Positions 16,041 through 24,497 of a DNA stretch of 64,000 nt are shown here, piece by piece. The notes under the pieces were generated by a model, which saw nothing but the letters and a program-made list of their open reading frames with translations, was not told where the DNA came from and did not search any database. Within the stretch, counting starts at the first letter, position 1, and every line of letters starts with the position of its first letter. Source of the DNA: an uncultured Bacteroidales bacterium (lineage in GTDB: Bacteria; Bacteroidota; Bacteroidia; Bacteroidales; Paludibacteraceae); contig ONBH01000001.1 in assembly GCA_900316005.1 (NCBI GenBank), positions 1 to 64,000 of the forward strand. The letters are read 5' to 3'. A program made the position numbers and the translations under genes.

Positions 16041-16778
16041 TCAAGCCATAGCTCCGTTGACTTGAATCACTTCGCCGGATACATAAGACGACAGGTCGGA
16101 TGCGAGGAAGAGTGCCACATTGGCGACCTCTTCGGGCGTACCGCCACGGTGCATAGGAATCATACGAACGAATTCCTCGCGAACCGATTCGGGTAACGCC
16201 GCAGTCATATCTGTAAGGATATATCCCGGTGCGATGGCATTGGCGCGCACGCCACGCGACCCAAGCTCCTTGGCAGCCGATTTGGTCAGCGCAATGATAC
16301 CCGCCTTCGATGCCGCATAGTTTGCCTGACCGGCGTTGCCATTAAGCCCTACTACAGAAGACATCGAGATAATCGAGCCTGAACGCTGACGTAGCATCAG
16401 CGGCGAGACTGCCTGTATGAAATTGAAAGCCGACTTGAGGTTTATACGGAGTACATCGTCCCACTGCTGTTCGCTCATACGCAGCAAGAGCGTATCGCGC
16501 GTGATGCCGGCGTTATTGACCAGTATATCAATACGGCCAAAGTCTTTCTGAACCTGTGCGACCACCTCGTGCGCAGCATGAAAGTCAGAGGCATCGGAGG
16601 CATACGCACGGCAGGTCACACCGCGTGCCAAGATTTCGTCGCGGGTAGCCAATGCGACCTCGTCAATCGCAAGGTCCGTAAAAGCTATATGGCAACCTTC
16701 GGCGGCAAACCGCAGAGCTATCTGCTTGCCTATTCCGCGGGCAGCACCGGTAATGAGAGCAACCTTATTTGTAAGCAT
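16041..16778 (-). CDS. fabG: 3-oxoacyl-ACP reductase FabG
   Basis: A 245-residue short-chain dehydrogenase/reductase that reduces 3-oxoacyl-ACP with NADPH in fatty acid elongation. It shows the cofactor motif TGAARGIG, the NNAG motif (LVNNAGITRD), catalytic Ser in MSSVVG and YxxxK in YAASK, plus the C-terminal SYVSGEVIQVNGAMA. The protein is full length. It is the last gene of the leftward operon that starts at 22966, 42 nt after lptC. Other SDR substrates cannot be excluded, but similarity to FabG is strong throughout. Confidence 0.92.
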   Translation of the reverse strand: MLTNKVALITGAARGIGKQIALRFAAEGCHIAFTDLAIDEVALATRDEILARGVTCRAYASDASDFHAAHEVVAQVQKDFGRIDILVNNAGITRDTLLLRMSEQQWDDVLRINLKSAFNFIQAVSPLMLRQRSGSIISMSSVVGLNGNAGQANYAASKAGIIALTKSAAKELGSRGVRANAIAPGYILTDMTAALPESVREEFVRMIPMHRGGTPEEVANVALFLASDLSSYVSGEVIQVNGAMA

Positions 16779-16820
16779 GTTGATAATTTACATTAGATAA
16801 TTAATAAATGAAATTTTATC

Positions 16821-17375
16821 CTATTCATCATCTTCGTCTTCGATGGGGAAATAGCCGGTGGGATGAAGAATGGTATATTTTGACATCGATTGGTCGGACA
16901 CAAAACCGATACCCACGATGACGGATGAGGTCTTGGTGACGGTTATGAGTGAGTCGGTATATATCTTCTCTGCCTTCTGGTCCCAGAATAGTTCTTCGGT
17001 AACGAACTCCTCACCCTCAAGGTTGAGTGCATGTACATTGCCCTCCAGCCGCCATAATTGGTCGGGCTGGTTGTAGATGGCATAATCGGCACAAAGTGAG
17101 GCATCAACTTTCAGGTCTTCATTGAATCGCTCGAGAAAGATACCGGCAGGAAATTCCCAATAAGATGGTTCGGCTTTGTCGTAAATCTGCCAGACGGCTG
17201 TGTTGATACGATACCGTATGATTCCGGAGTCGGAAATTAGGGTCGTTACCCCCCTCGTATCAAGCACAGGAGTGCCGGAACGGTCCTCCACCGCACCGAC
17301 ACTCAGTCTTGTTTCCTTACGGCATGAAGCCAAAAGGAGAATACTACTTAGCAGGACGACAAGCAGTCTGTTCAT
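16821..17375 (-). CDS. lptC: LPS export periplasmic protein LptC
   Basis: A 184-residue lipoprotein (lipobox LLLASC) of the LptC family, which hands lipopolysaccharide from the inner-membrane LptBFG transporter to the periplasmic bridge. The predicted beta-jellyroll shows the pattern RGVTTLISDSGIIRYRI, WEFPAGIFLERF, LWRLEGNVHALNLEGEEFVTEELFWDQ and KIYTDS. The end is acidic (EDEDDE). It overlaps the upstream TPR gene by 32 nt, which indicates tight coupling. Confidence 0.88.
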   Translation of the reverse strand: MNRLLVVLLSSILLLASCRKETRLSVGAVEDRSGTPVLDTRGVTTLISDSGIIRYRINTAVWQIYDKAEPSYWEFPAGIFLERFNEDLKVDASLCADYAIYNQPDQLWRLEGNVHALNLEGEEFVTEELFWDQKAEKIYTDSLITVTKTSSVIVGIGFVSDQSMSKYTILHPTGYFPIEDEDDE

Positions 17376-18786
17376 TAATCCATCCGCCTACGGTGAATGT
17401 TCCCGAACTGAACTCATTGGGCAGGTCAAACATCTCCTCCTTGGTGGGGAAATACTTCACATACGTACTAATGAGTTTGTTCACCTCGTCTGTGCATGAG
17501 GGGTCAACTTGCTTAGCCTTATTGAACTTGTCCACGGCAGCCCAGAATACGGTCTTGTTCAGGATGGCAGCCTTGGCAGCTGGATAGTCATTCTCGGAAT
17601 AGGGTTTTGAGGATGCATAGCACAGGCCTATCAGGATATAGCAACGGCCCTGATTGGGATCTTGGTCCAGACTCTGACGCGCATAGGTTCTGGCGTCCAC
17701 ATAGCGTTTGAGTTTATCGAAATAAACGATAGCTATTCTATAATAGTAGTCGGGCAAGTCCTCATCATTGGCATCCTCTACGAGGTTGATAGCTTCTTTG
17801 TAATACTCAATAGCGCCATTCCAGTCCTCCTTCTTAAGGCACATGAACGCGCAACCGGCAGCAGATTCCTCTGAGGGTTTCAACTTATGTGCAGCCAAGG
17901 CTGCATCGAAATATACATTCGACTCGGTGCAACCCACACGGCGATAGAGTCGGATCACCTTAATGAGGTCTTCCATCTTCTCGGAATTGGCAGCTACATA
18001 TGGGCCATAGAGAGCATCCAACTTGTCGCAACTGGCAGCACCCGAAACGGCAAAGAGGTTATCAACATACTCCTTGCGTTGTGCAGCAGCCGAAGCATTC
18101 TTCTGCTTGGGGTCATCAGCGATAGCCTGCAGATAGCCCGACACGATGCCGTAGTCATTGACATACTGATCAGCGTATTGGTCGGGGTTCGAGCGGTAGA
18201 GACCATGCGACACCTCAAAGAACTTCACCAGCACATTGATTTGCGATTGCGGACCAATCTTCTCAATCGACTCCTTAAACCATCCGTATGCAGGCAGTTT
18301 CAGCGTATCGTTTTCGAAATACTCGCAGTAATCCAGTGCTTTCAGGCCTAACACATAGGCTCTGGGGTAGCGCGGATCATCGCCGAAATACTTGATACGT
18401 TTGTCGTGCAACTCCATGATGAGTGCGCGCAGACGTTCTTTCTCCGCCTCATCTTTGGCATTAGAATACATCCATTCTACAATCTTCGCACCCTGTGTAT
18501 AGATTACCTTATTGGCATTCGGGCAGGTGTTATAGACTTGCCACCAGGGTTCGTAAGCTTGTGCAAACTGTTTGTTCTTGCAACTCTCGTTGAAGAGCGA
18601 CATATTCATAACGCACTCCTCGGTGATGACAGGCGCTTCTTCCTCTTGCGGAACAGATTTTGCCTCAAGGGGAGCGACTTCGTTAGCTGTTGCAGCCCCT
18701 TTCTTGGGGTCTTTGGGCTTAGCTGTTAGCGCAGCAAACGGGATAAGCAGCGCCATAGCAGCAATCGCAAATGATTTCGTGTTCAT
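17344..18786 (-). CDS. Periplasmic tetratricopeptide-repeat protein
   Basis: A 480-residue exported protein (signal peptide MNTKSFAIAAMALLIPFAALTA) built largely of helical repeats. TPR-like units are clearest at about residues 300-420 (AALAAHKLKPSEESAAGCAFMCLKK, WNGAIEYYKEAINL, ARTYARQSLDQDPNQGRCYILIGLCYA). TPR domains scaffold protein complexes, so a role in envelope assembly is inferred. It lies between a predicted OM barrel and lptC, an arrangement I recall from other Bacteroidales. No enzymatic motif is visible. Function unknown. Confidence 0.85.
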   Translation of the reverse strand: MNTKSFAIAAMALLIPFAALTAKPKDPKKGAATANEVAPLEAKSVPQEEEAPVITEECVMNMSLFNESCKNKQFAQAYEPWWQVYNTCPNANKVIYTQGAKIVEWMYSNAKDEAEKERLRALIMELHDKRIKYFGDDPRYPRAYVLGLKALDYCEYFENDTLKLPAYGWFKESIEKIGPQSQINVLVKFFEVSHGLYRSNPDQYADQYVNDYGIVSGYLQAIADDPKQKNASAAAQRKEYVDNLFAVSGAASCDKLDALYGPYVAANSEKMEDLIKVIRLYRRVGCTESNVYFDAALAAHKLKPSEESAAGCAFMCLKKEDWNGAIEYYKEAINLVEDANDEDLPDYYYRIAIVYFDKLKRYVDARTYARQSLDQDPNQGRCYILIGLCYASSKPYSENDYPAAKAAILNKTVFWAAVDKFNKAKQVDPSCTDEVNKLISTYVKYFPTKEEMFDLPNEFSSGTFTVGGWINEQTACRPAK

Positions 18787-18813
18787 ATTGATAGGATTTA
18801 TAGTTTACGTATT

Positions 18814-20043
18814 TTATAGTTTTCGTTTCATAAACCAGGTCTCATTGATAGCGGCATTGACGGTGAGTTTCAGCACATTCTCCTTCAGGTCGAGGAAGGT
18901 ATTGCGACGGGTAAACTCAATGGTCGCATTGAACATCGTAGCCGATGTGCGGAACGGAAAACCAATACCCATCGATACCGTAAAGTCCTTACCTTTCGTG
19001 TCAACCGAATAGGGGTCAACCATCGATGCGCCTACGCGCCAACGCATACGTTCGGCATAGTTACGCGCTATGGGATTATGGCGGTATTCAACACCCAGAG
19101 CGAACTTATTTCTATTGCGAAGAGCCTCTGTGCCGCCAAAGTAATTCACTTCGCTCCAGCGCGTCTGCGTATAATCAAAGGCTATAACAAGGCGTCTATC
19201 ATAGGTATAACTAACACCAACGCTCCATACCATCGGCAACTCAAAGCCTCGGTCGGTAACCAATACCGAGTCCAACGTATTGAGTTCGTACTGTACATAG
19301 GTATTCTTAAACGGCAGCTTGCTCTCGAATATGGCACCCAGCACGATATTATGCTTCTGCTTGAAGGTATGGAAAACCTGCAAACCGTAGCGGCCTCGCC
19401 AGGATGATACAGACATCGAGCGGTACATAAGACTCGACAGAAGTGAAGCATCCGTAAAGGTCAGTGCTGTGATGTTCTCCAGCGAACCGAACATATAGTA
19501 GAAGTTACCACCCACGGCTACCCAGTCGAATAGATTGAAACTCAATCCGCCATAGGCTTGTGCCACGTTACCTTCGCCATAGTACGATACGGTATAACTA
19601 TGTCCGCCCGCCGACCCATCCAAGGCAAAGTCATAACCCATGCACGAATAGGGCATTACGCCGGCTGAGAATGCAATATAGCGTTTCCATATGGGGAACT
19701 GCAGCATGAGGTATTCCAGGTTACCATTGGCCTTGTTCTTGCGTCCGTTCTTGTCACTATAGTTGGTCCACATCACACTGCCTGCCACATCCATCATAAA
19801 CGCCAGCGAATCACATCCCGTATAGGAAGCCGGCTGCGAAGGATTGATGGCAAGACGGCTGCGCATACCCGTACTGACGCCTCCCATTGCCCGGAAGGTG
19901 CCGGGGATATTGTCATTGAGTTCGCCGTATCCGAATCGAGAACTGGGCGATGAGGTGGCATTCTGTGCCGCCCCATACCCTACTCCGCTGAATACCAGCA
20001 GCAGACATACTATGATACGATATGTAGCGTGTCGGCTTGTCAT
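18814..20043 (-). CDS. Outer-membrane beta-barrel protein, FadL-like
   Basis: A 409-residue protein with a signal peptide ending at AAQ. Alternating hydrophobic/polar strands and many aromatic residues suggest a 12-14-stranded barrel. SSRFGYGELNDNIPGTFRAMGGVSTGMR near the N-terminus resembles the hatch start of FadL/OmpP1-like porins (NP...A...GG.S.A). The C-terminal strand ends NETWFMKRKL. It overlaps coaX by four bases (20040-20043). A transport or envelope-assembly role is inferred from context only. Confidence 0.8.
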   Translation of the reverse strand: MTSRHATYRIIVCLLLVFSGVGYGAAQNATSSPSSRFGYGELNDNIPGTFRAMGGVSTGMRSRLAINPSQPASYTGCDSLAFMMDVAGSVMWTNYSDKNGRKNKANGNLEYLMLQFPIWKRYIAFSAGVMPYSCMGYDFALDGSAGGHSYTVSYYGEGNVAQAYGGLSFNLFDWVAVGGNFYYMFGSLENITALTFTDASLLSSLMYRSMSVSSWRGRYGLQVFHTFKQKHNIVLGAIFESKLPFKNTYVQYELNTLDSVLVTDRGFELPMVWSVGVSYTYDRRLVIAFDYTQTRWSEVNYFGGTEALRNRNKFALGVEYRHNPIARNYAERMRWRVGASMVDPYSVDTKGKDFTVSMGIGFPFRTSATMFNATIEFTRRNTFLDLKENVLKLTVNAAINETWFMKRKL

Positions 20044-20774
20044 TTTTTGTTATATTCCAATATGCGGTTCAGACCGATGAGTACCAAGTTTCGCTCCATC
20101 CGCACAGGTGTTTGTACATTATTTATTATATAAGGTGCATTACCTCCGGTCAGTATTGTCTCAAAATGCGGGACTTTCTCGCTGACGGTACGCATGTACC
20201 CCTTCACTTCAAAAACTATGCCACGAATAACACCGGCGGCTATCGCATCACGCGTATTTTTGCCAAAGAGCGGTATCAATTCGTTCTCTTCCGTCTCCAC
20301 TTGTGGCAGTTTTTTGGTCATCTGACGTAGCACACTCAATCGCATCTTGATTCCCGGCGCAATGTTGCCGCCTACGAAATGACCGTCCGCGGTGAGGAAG
20401 TCATAGGTTATGGCCGAACCGGCATCGATAATGAGCAGGTTCTCGTCGGGCAGCAGGTAGTTAGCGCCCACAGCAGCTGCCAGACGGTCGTGACCGAGCG
20501 TAGCCGGAGAGTCATAGTCGTTCTGAATCGGAACGGGTGTCTCGTGGTCAAAGAGCACAAAACGCCGACTCAAGCGATTCAGCGTATTAACCATGCTGGA
20601 CTCCAGATTGACAACCGACGAGATGATGCTATCGCTGATAGGATATAGTCTGAAGAGCCTCTCCGCATCAGCCGATGAAAAGGACTTATAGACAAAGCTC
20701 TTCACCACCTTTCCCTCGGCATCAAACAGCGCCACCTTGGTTCTGGAATTCCCCTGATCAATACAGATATTCAC
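20040..20774 (-). CDS. coaX: Type III pantothenate kinase
   Basis: A 244-residue ASKHA-fold kinase for the first step of coenzyme A synthesis. N-terminal phosphate motif DQGNSRTK, LGHDRLAAAVGA, the DAGSAITYD motif with catalytic Asp, and PGIKMRLSVL are all present. CoaX-type enzymes are not feedback-inhibited by CoA. The start codon is GTG (20772-20774). A tandem heptamer array fills the 58-nt gap to the upstream ligase gene, so the array should be transcribed just before this start. Confidence 0.93.
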   Translation of the reverse strand: MNICIDQGNSRTKVALFDAEGKVVKSFVYKSFSSADAERLFRLYPISDSIISSVVNLESSMVNTLNRLSRRFVLFDHETPVPIQNDYDSPATLGHDRLAAAVGANYLLPDENLLIIDAGSAITYDFLTADGHFVGGNIAPGIKMRLSVLRQMTKKLPQVETEENELIPLFGKNTRDAIAAGVIRGIVFEVKGYMRTVSEKVPHFETILTGGNAPYIINNVQTPVRMERNLVLIGLNRILEYNKK

Positions 20775-20780
20775 GATCGC

Positions 20781-20831
20781 GGTTCTGGGTTATCGGTTCT
20801 GGGTTCTCGGTTCTCGGTTCTGGGTTATCGG
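20781..20831. repeat. Tandem heptamer array GGTTNNN
   Basis: Seven consecutive 7-nt units: GGTTCTG, GGTTATC, GGTTCTG, GGTTCTC, GGTTCTC, GGTTCTG, GGTTATC, then GG. Each unit keeps GGTT and varies in the last three bases. It starts one base from the stop codon of the acyl-CoA ligase gene (on the minus strand). The same word family occurs inside the 5'-nucleotidase gene at 61422-61449. Confidence 0.9.
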
Positions 20832-20832
20832 C

Positions 20833-22524
20833 TTATCCTTGCGTATAGAGGAAACGCTTGATACTCTTCTTAGGCGTCTTCTCAAACTCATGGGGATAAA
20901 GTTTTATTTTGCTTACCTGTTCGTATGATGCGATTTGCTGGTTCAGCACCTTGCGGTTCTCCTCCATGAACGCCTCCAACTGCTCGTGCGAGAGATGGTT
21001 GGCATCTGCTGACTCAAAGTCGGGATAGACAAGTGCCACCAGTTGCTCATCCTGCTGGATAACGAGACTCTCCATGACATAAGGCATGTTATTGAGTTTT
21101 GCCTCAATCTCTTCGGGATAGATATTCTGTCCGGAAGCCCCTAAGAGCATGGTCTTGTTACGTCCTTTAATGAAGATATAACCGTCCTCATCTATCACGC
21201 CCAGGTCGCCCGTACGCAGCCAACCGTCTTTGGTGAAAGCCTGCTCGGTAGCCTCTTCGTTCTTGTAGTAGCCGTACATCGTGTTCTCGCCGCGTACAAG
21301 TATCTCACCTACTCCTTCATGGTTCGGATTATCGATCTTAGCTTCCATCAGCCCCTTCAGAGCCTGACCGCAGGAATACGAGCGATAGGCCATACCATTG
21401 GTGCCATACCGACTGTCATATGGTGTAAAGGAGATCAGCGGAGCGCACTCGGTCATACCGTAACCAACAGCTACCGGGAATTTAATCTTCGTCAGGAACG
21501 CTTCTACTTCAGCATTCAGCGGAGCACCACCGATGATGACCATCGAGAACTCGCCACCCAGGGCATCAATGAGCGATTGGCGTATCTTGTTCAGCACAAT
21601 CTTATCCAGATAGGGTACCTTTAGAACCCAACTAACGGGTGCTTTGGCTATCTGCGGAACGATTTGCTTGCGGTAAATCTTCTCCAAAACCAATGGTACG
21701 GAGAGAATCAGCGTCGGCTTGACTTCGGCGAATGCCTTCAGCAGAATCTTGGGTGCAGGTGTGCGGCCAATGAGGTACGTGTGGCCACCTACAGAGAGGG
21801 AGCCCAAGAAATCAATGGCGCAACCATATGCATGTGCCAATGGCAGGAATGCCACCTGACGGCAACCGCGGAAGATGAGTTTAGACTCGCGGGCATATTG
21901 TATATTACCGGCCAAGGCATTAGCGGGCGTTACAACACCCTTCGAGAAACCGGTCGTACCGCTGGTATAGTTAATGCTGGCTACAGCCGCGTTGTCGCGT
22001 TCGTCGTAGCGAACATCAGCTGCGGTAAAGCCATTCGGATATTTTGCCTTCATCGCTTCTCCGGCGGCTTCCCATGACATCAGGTCTTCGTCCAAACGTC
22101 CGGCTATCGTCTTGAAGTTCTGCAGCGACCATACGGCAGATATCTGCTCCATCTGTTCCAACTCCATGCCATCCCAAATAGCATCTGTTATAAAGAACAA
22201 TTTGGACTCAGAGTGATTGATGATATGAATAGCATCTTCAGCTTTGAAGTCTTGCAGAATGGGCACGATGATAGCGCCATATGTTACGGTAGCCAAATAG
22301 ACGGAACACCAATTAGCGGTATTCTTGCCCATCAGGCTAACTTTGTCTTCTTTTTGTAATCCCACGCGCTCGAACAGTACGTGCAGACGTGCTATCTGCT
22401 CCGCCAGCTGACCATAGGTAAAGGTTGTGGTGGTACCCCAGTCTGTCAAGGCCGGAAGTTCCCAGTTGTTACGGAACGAATTCTCGTATATCTTGACGAG
22501 ATTATCTTTTTCTTCTTTTAGCAT
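20833..22524 (-). CDS. AMP-dependent acyl-CoA/acyl-ACP ligase
   Basis: A 563-residue adenylate-forming ligase that activates a carboxylic acid, probably a long-chain fatty acid, via an acyl-AMP. Motifs: YTSGTTGFSKGV (P-loop A3), YGMTECAPL (A5), GWLRTGDLG (A7) and IKGRNKTMLLGASGQNIYPEEIE (A8). The C-terminal domain is complete. There is no signal peptide. Whether the acceptor is CoA or ACP cannot be decided from sequence; it sits in one operon with coaX (CoA synthesis) and fabG. It follows the 143-residue membrane protein gene by 10 nt. Confidence 0.92.
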   Translation of the reverse strand: MLKEEKDNLVKIYENSFRNNWELPALTDWGTTTTFTYGQLAEQIARLHVLFERVGLQKEDKVSLMGKNTANWCSVYLATVTYGAIIVPILQDFKAEDAIHIINHSESKLFFITDAIWDGMELEQMEQISAVWSLQNFKTIAGRLDEDLMSWEAAGEAMKAKYPNGFTAADVRYDERDNAAVASINYTSGTTGFSKGVVTPANALAGNIQYARESKLIFRGCRQVAFLPLAHAYGCAIDFLGSLSVGGHTYLIGRTPAPKILLKAFAEVKPTLILSVPLVLEKIYRKQIVPQIAKAPVSWVLKVPYLDKIVLNKIRQSLIDALGGEFSMVIIGGAPLNAEVEAFLTKIKFPVAVGYGMTECAPLISFTPYDSRYGTNGMAYRSYSCGQALKGLMEAKIDNPNHEGVGEILVRGENTMYGYYKNEEATEQAFTKDGWLRTGDLGVIDEDGYIFIKGRNKTMLLGASGQNIYPEEIEAKLNNMPYVMESLVIQQDEQLVALVYPDFESADANHLSHEQLEAFMEENRKVLNQQIASYEQVSKIKLYPHEFEKTPKKSIKRFLYTQG

Positions 22525-22534
22525 AGAAAATCAA

Positions 22535-22966
22535 TTAATTTATATTTGTTGGTACGTCAGGAAACGGGTCATTCTCTACCGGTTTGGCGTTCTTTGTATC
22601 GATGATGTCATCAACGATATACTGACTCCTGCCTCGCCAAGGCAGCGTACCGAGATAGCGTTTCCAATGCAACTTAACCTGACGGCTGGATGACTCGTTT
22701 AGACGCTTGGCTATAGCCTCGTCTTCCACGGAGAACCGGAATTCATTGGATTGAATGGTCGTGTTGGCATTCTTGCTATTGTACCCCGACTGTATCATCT
22801 TACCTTCGTAAGTCTTGAAGATAAACCCTTCCTTCTGGAAATAGTTAATATCTCCTTCGTTGACACCTTCGCTATACACAAAGCAGAATTTATAATACAC
22901 AAAACCTGCCAAAAATAGCACAACGAGCACGACCAGCCCTGTTAAAATTTTACTACTTGTTCTCAT
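22535..22966 (-). CDS. Small membrane-anchored protein, conserved in Bacteroidales
   Basis: A 143-residue protein with one N-terminal membrane helix (ILTGLVVLVVLFLAGFVYY) and a soluble domain of about 110 residues, probably periplasmic. Phrases such as SEGVNEGDINYFQKEGFIFKTYEG and LHWKRYLGTLPWRGRSQYIV look structured and conserved. I recall relatives in Bacteroidales sometimes mislabelled 6-phosphogluconate dehydrogenase, but no dehydrogenase motif is present. It is the first gene of the seven-gene leftward operon. Function unknown. Confidence 0.8.
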   Translation of the reverse strand: MRTSSKILTGLVVLVVLFLAGFVYYKFCFVYSEGVNEGDINYFQKEGFIFKTYEGKMIQSGYNSKNANTTIQSNEFRFSVEDEAIAKRLNESSSRQVKLHWKRYLGTLPWRGRSQYIVDDIIDTKNAKPVENDPFPDVPTNIN

Positions 22967-22995
22967 AGTACTTCATTATTATTCAAATTAGCGTG

Positions 22996-23027
22996 CAAAG
23001 ATACAACAATTTTTGCACATATGCAAA
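22996..23027 (-). promoter_or_regulatory. Promoter of the seven-gene operon ending in fabG
   Basis: On the minus strand TTTG (23024-23027), 20 nt, TATCTTTG (22996-23003), then C. I see no other promoter between here and 16041, so the genes from 22966 down to fabG are probably one transcript. Confidence 0.85.
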
Positions 23028-23051
23028 TTATTTGTTAAAAAAATCTGTTTT

Positions 23052-24497
23052 TCAATCTATACGTGCACCTGTCAGGGTGTACATCTTACCGTCACGAACG
23101 ATTACAATCTGACCATCATACATCATCTTCGCAGCACCATAATCTTCTTTTTTACCCATTACAGCTTGCACATTGACCACACCAAAGGGATTACTGCACC
23201 AATGAATTACTGATGCTCCGTAAGGCAGTTCGCTTACATCAAAGTAGATAAGTGCCTCGTATTCGGGCTTTACATAAACCGGGCGGGATGTAAAGAAATC
23301 CAGGTATTCATCCAGATACTCATCGTACATACCGTCGCGCCAAAGCGTACGCGCACTACCGTTTGCCTGCATATCATGGTAGAAATAGTAGGAATGGCGC
23401 TTGCCTTCCATTACTTGCCAGAGGCGATTGTTAGAGGATAGTTTGGTACTGCTCCAACCGATATAACTCTTCGACGCCGGATGATAAATCCGTACACTAT
23501 CACCCGCCTCGCTCCATAGGAACTGATACCGGTATTCATAGGGGATATAATCGGCATGCAGCCAAGCGGTACCATCCGCCGTGGTATCGACTTCTAACTC
23601 GTAGGCCAACACCTCATCCGTCTGAACGGCACCAACCATGACATAATCGGGCATACGTATCTCGGGGTGATCCGGCAAACTGTCCGTACGCTCTACGATG
23701 ATAACCTCGTGGTCGGTACGCGTGGTACATTGGGGTGTACGCTGATGAACATTGCCGTCGCTAAAGACAGCCCAGAGGCGGTCATCATGACGCGGATAAT
23801 AGATAGTTCCGGCAGCCATAAGAGCGGGCTCAGAGGTGGTATTCATCACTTCGGAACTACTCCACCCCTTGAATGACCAGTTCTCCTGCCCATCGGTCAG
23901 CATATCGCATGCGGGCAAGACGATGCCCGAGCCTATACCATCTTCGCACAACTCACGGGCTTCTAATTTTGTATCAGTAGGATATATCAGCCGAACGCAA
24001 TAAGGCTCCGGGGCGGCAAGTCTGTATCGTATGGTAACAGCCTCGATGTAGAGCGAGTTCTCCGTACCCTTTAGGCTCAGTTTTAGGGTCTGATTATATA
24101 GAATCGGCCAACTGCCTTCTTGCGTGTAAGCAACCGTCTCGGTAGAATACTGCCCCACCCAATCGGCCAGGGTACCGCTTTGTGTCACGCAGACGATGTT
24201 ATCTACGCTTACTGTCAAGGTGCCTGCTCCCCCGTTTTTATTAGAGTGCAGATAGACGGTTACTCCCGTAATAGTACAATTGGGCCACGCACCTATAGTC
24301 AGCACAGCCGTTTTGCCTTCCGTCACCTGCCCTTTGCTATGATTCTCGTTCAGAAACGTAGTCCAAAGGTCCTGAGGCACGTCACCGCTCATCTCAACGG
24401 CGTTATATGCCGTTATGGTAGCCGTCATTTCCTCTGCACAAAGGGTTGGCAACCACAACAAGACTAAACCCAGCAGAATAGCAACAACCTTCCTCAT
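23052..24497 (-). CDS. Secreted protein with RDGK-type C-terminal motif
   Basis: A 481-residue exported protein (signal peptide MRKVVAILLGLVLLWLPTLCA). The body is beta-rich, with a jelly-roll-like first part (TITAYNAVEMSGDVPQDLWTTF, GGAGTLTVSVDNIVC). The C-terminus reads MMYDGQIVIVRDGKMYTLTGARID. A similar ending (FVGGRLYIIRDGKVYDAAGQRVE) closes the 2191-residue surface protein at 35242, so this is a shared terminal domain, possibly a secretion or sorting signal. It overlaps fcl by four bases and so belongs to the gmd-fcl transcript. Function unknown. Confidence 0.82.
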   Translation of the reverse strand: MRKVVAILLGLVLLWLPTLCAEEMTATITAYNAVEMSGDVPQDLWTTFLNENHSKGQVTEGKTAVLTIGAWPNCTITGVTVYLHSNKNGGAGTLTVSVDNIVCVTQSGTLADWVGQYSTETVAYTQEGSWPILYNQTLKLSLKGTENSLYIEAVTIRYRLAAPEPYCVRLIYPTDTKLEARELCEDGIGSGIVLPACDMLTDGQENWSFKGWSSSEVMNTTSEPALMAAGTIYYPRHDDRLWAVFSDGNVHQRTPQCTTRTDHEVIIVERTDSLPDHPEIRMPDYVMVGAVQTDEVLAYELEVDTTADGTAWLHADYIPYEYRYQFLWSEAGDSVRIYHPASKSYIGWSSTKLSSNNRLWQVMEGKRHSYYFYHDMQANGSARTLWRDGMYDEYLDEYLDFFTSRPVYVKPEYEALIYFDVSELPYGASVIHWCSNPFGVVNVQAVMGKKEDYGAAKMMYDGQIVIVRDGKMYTLTGARID

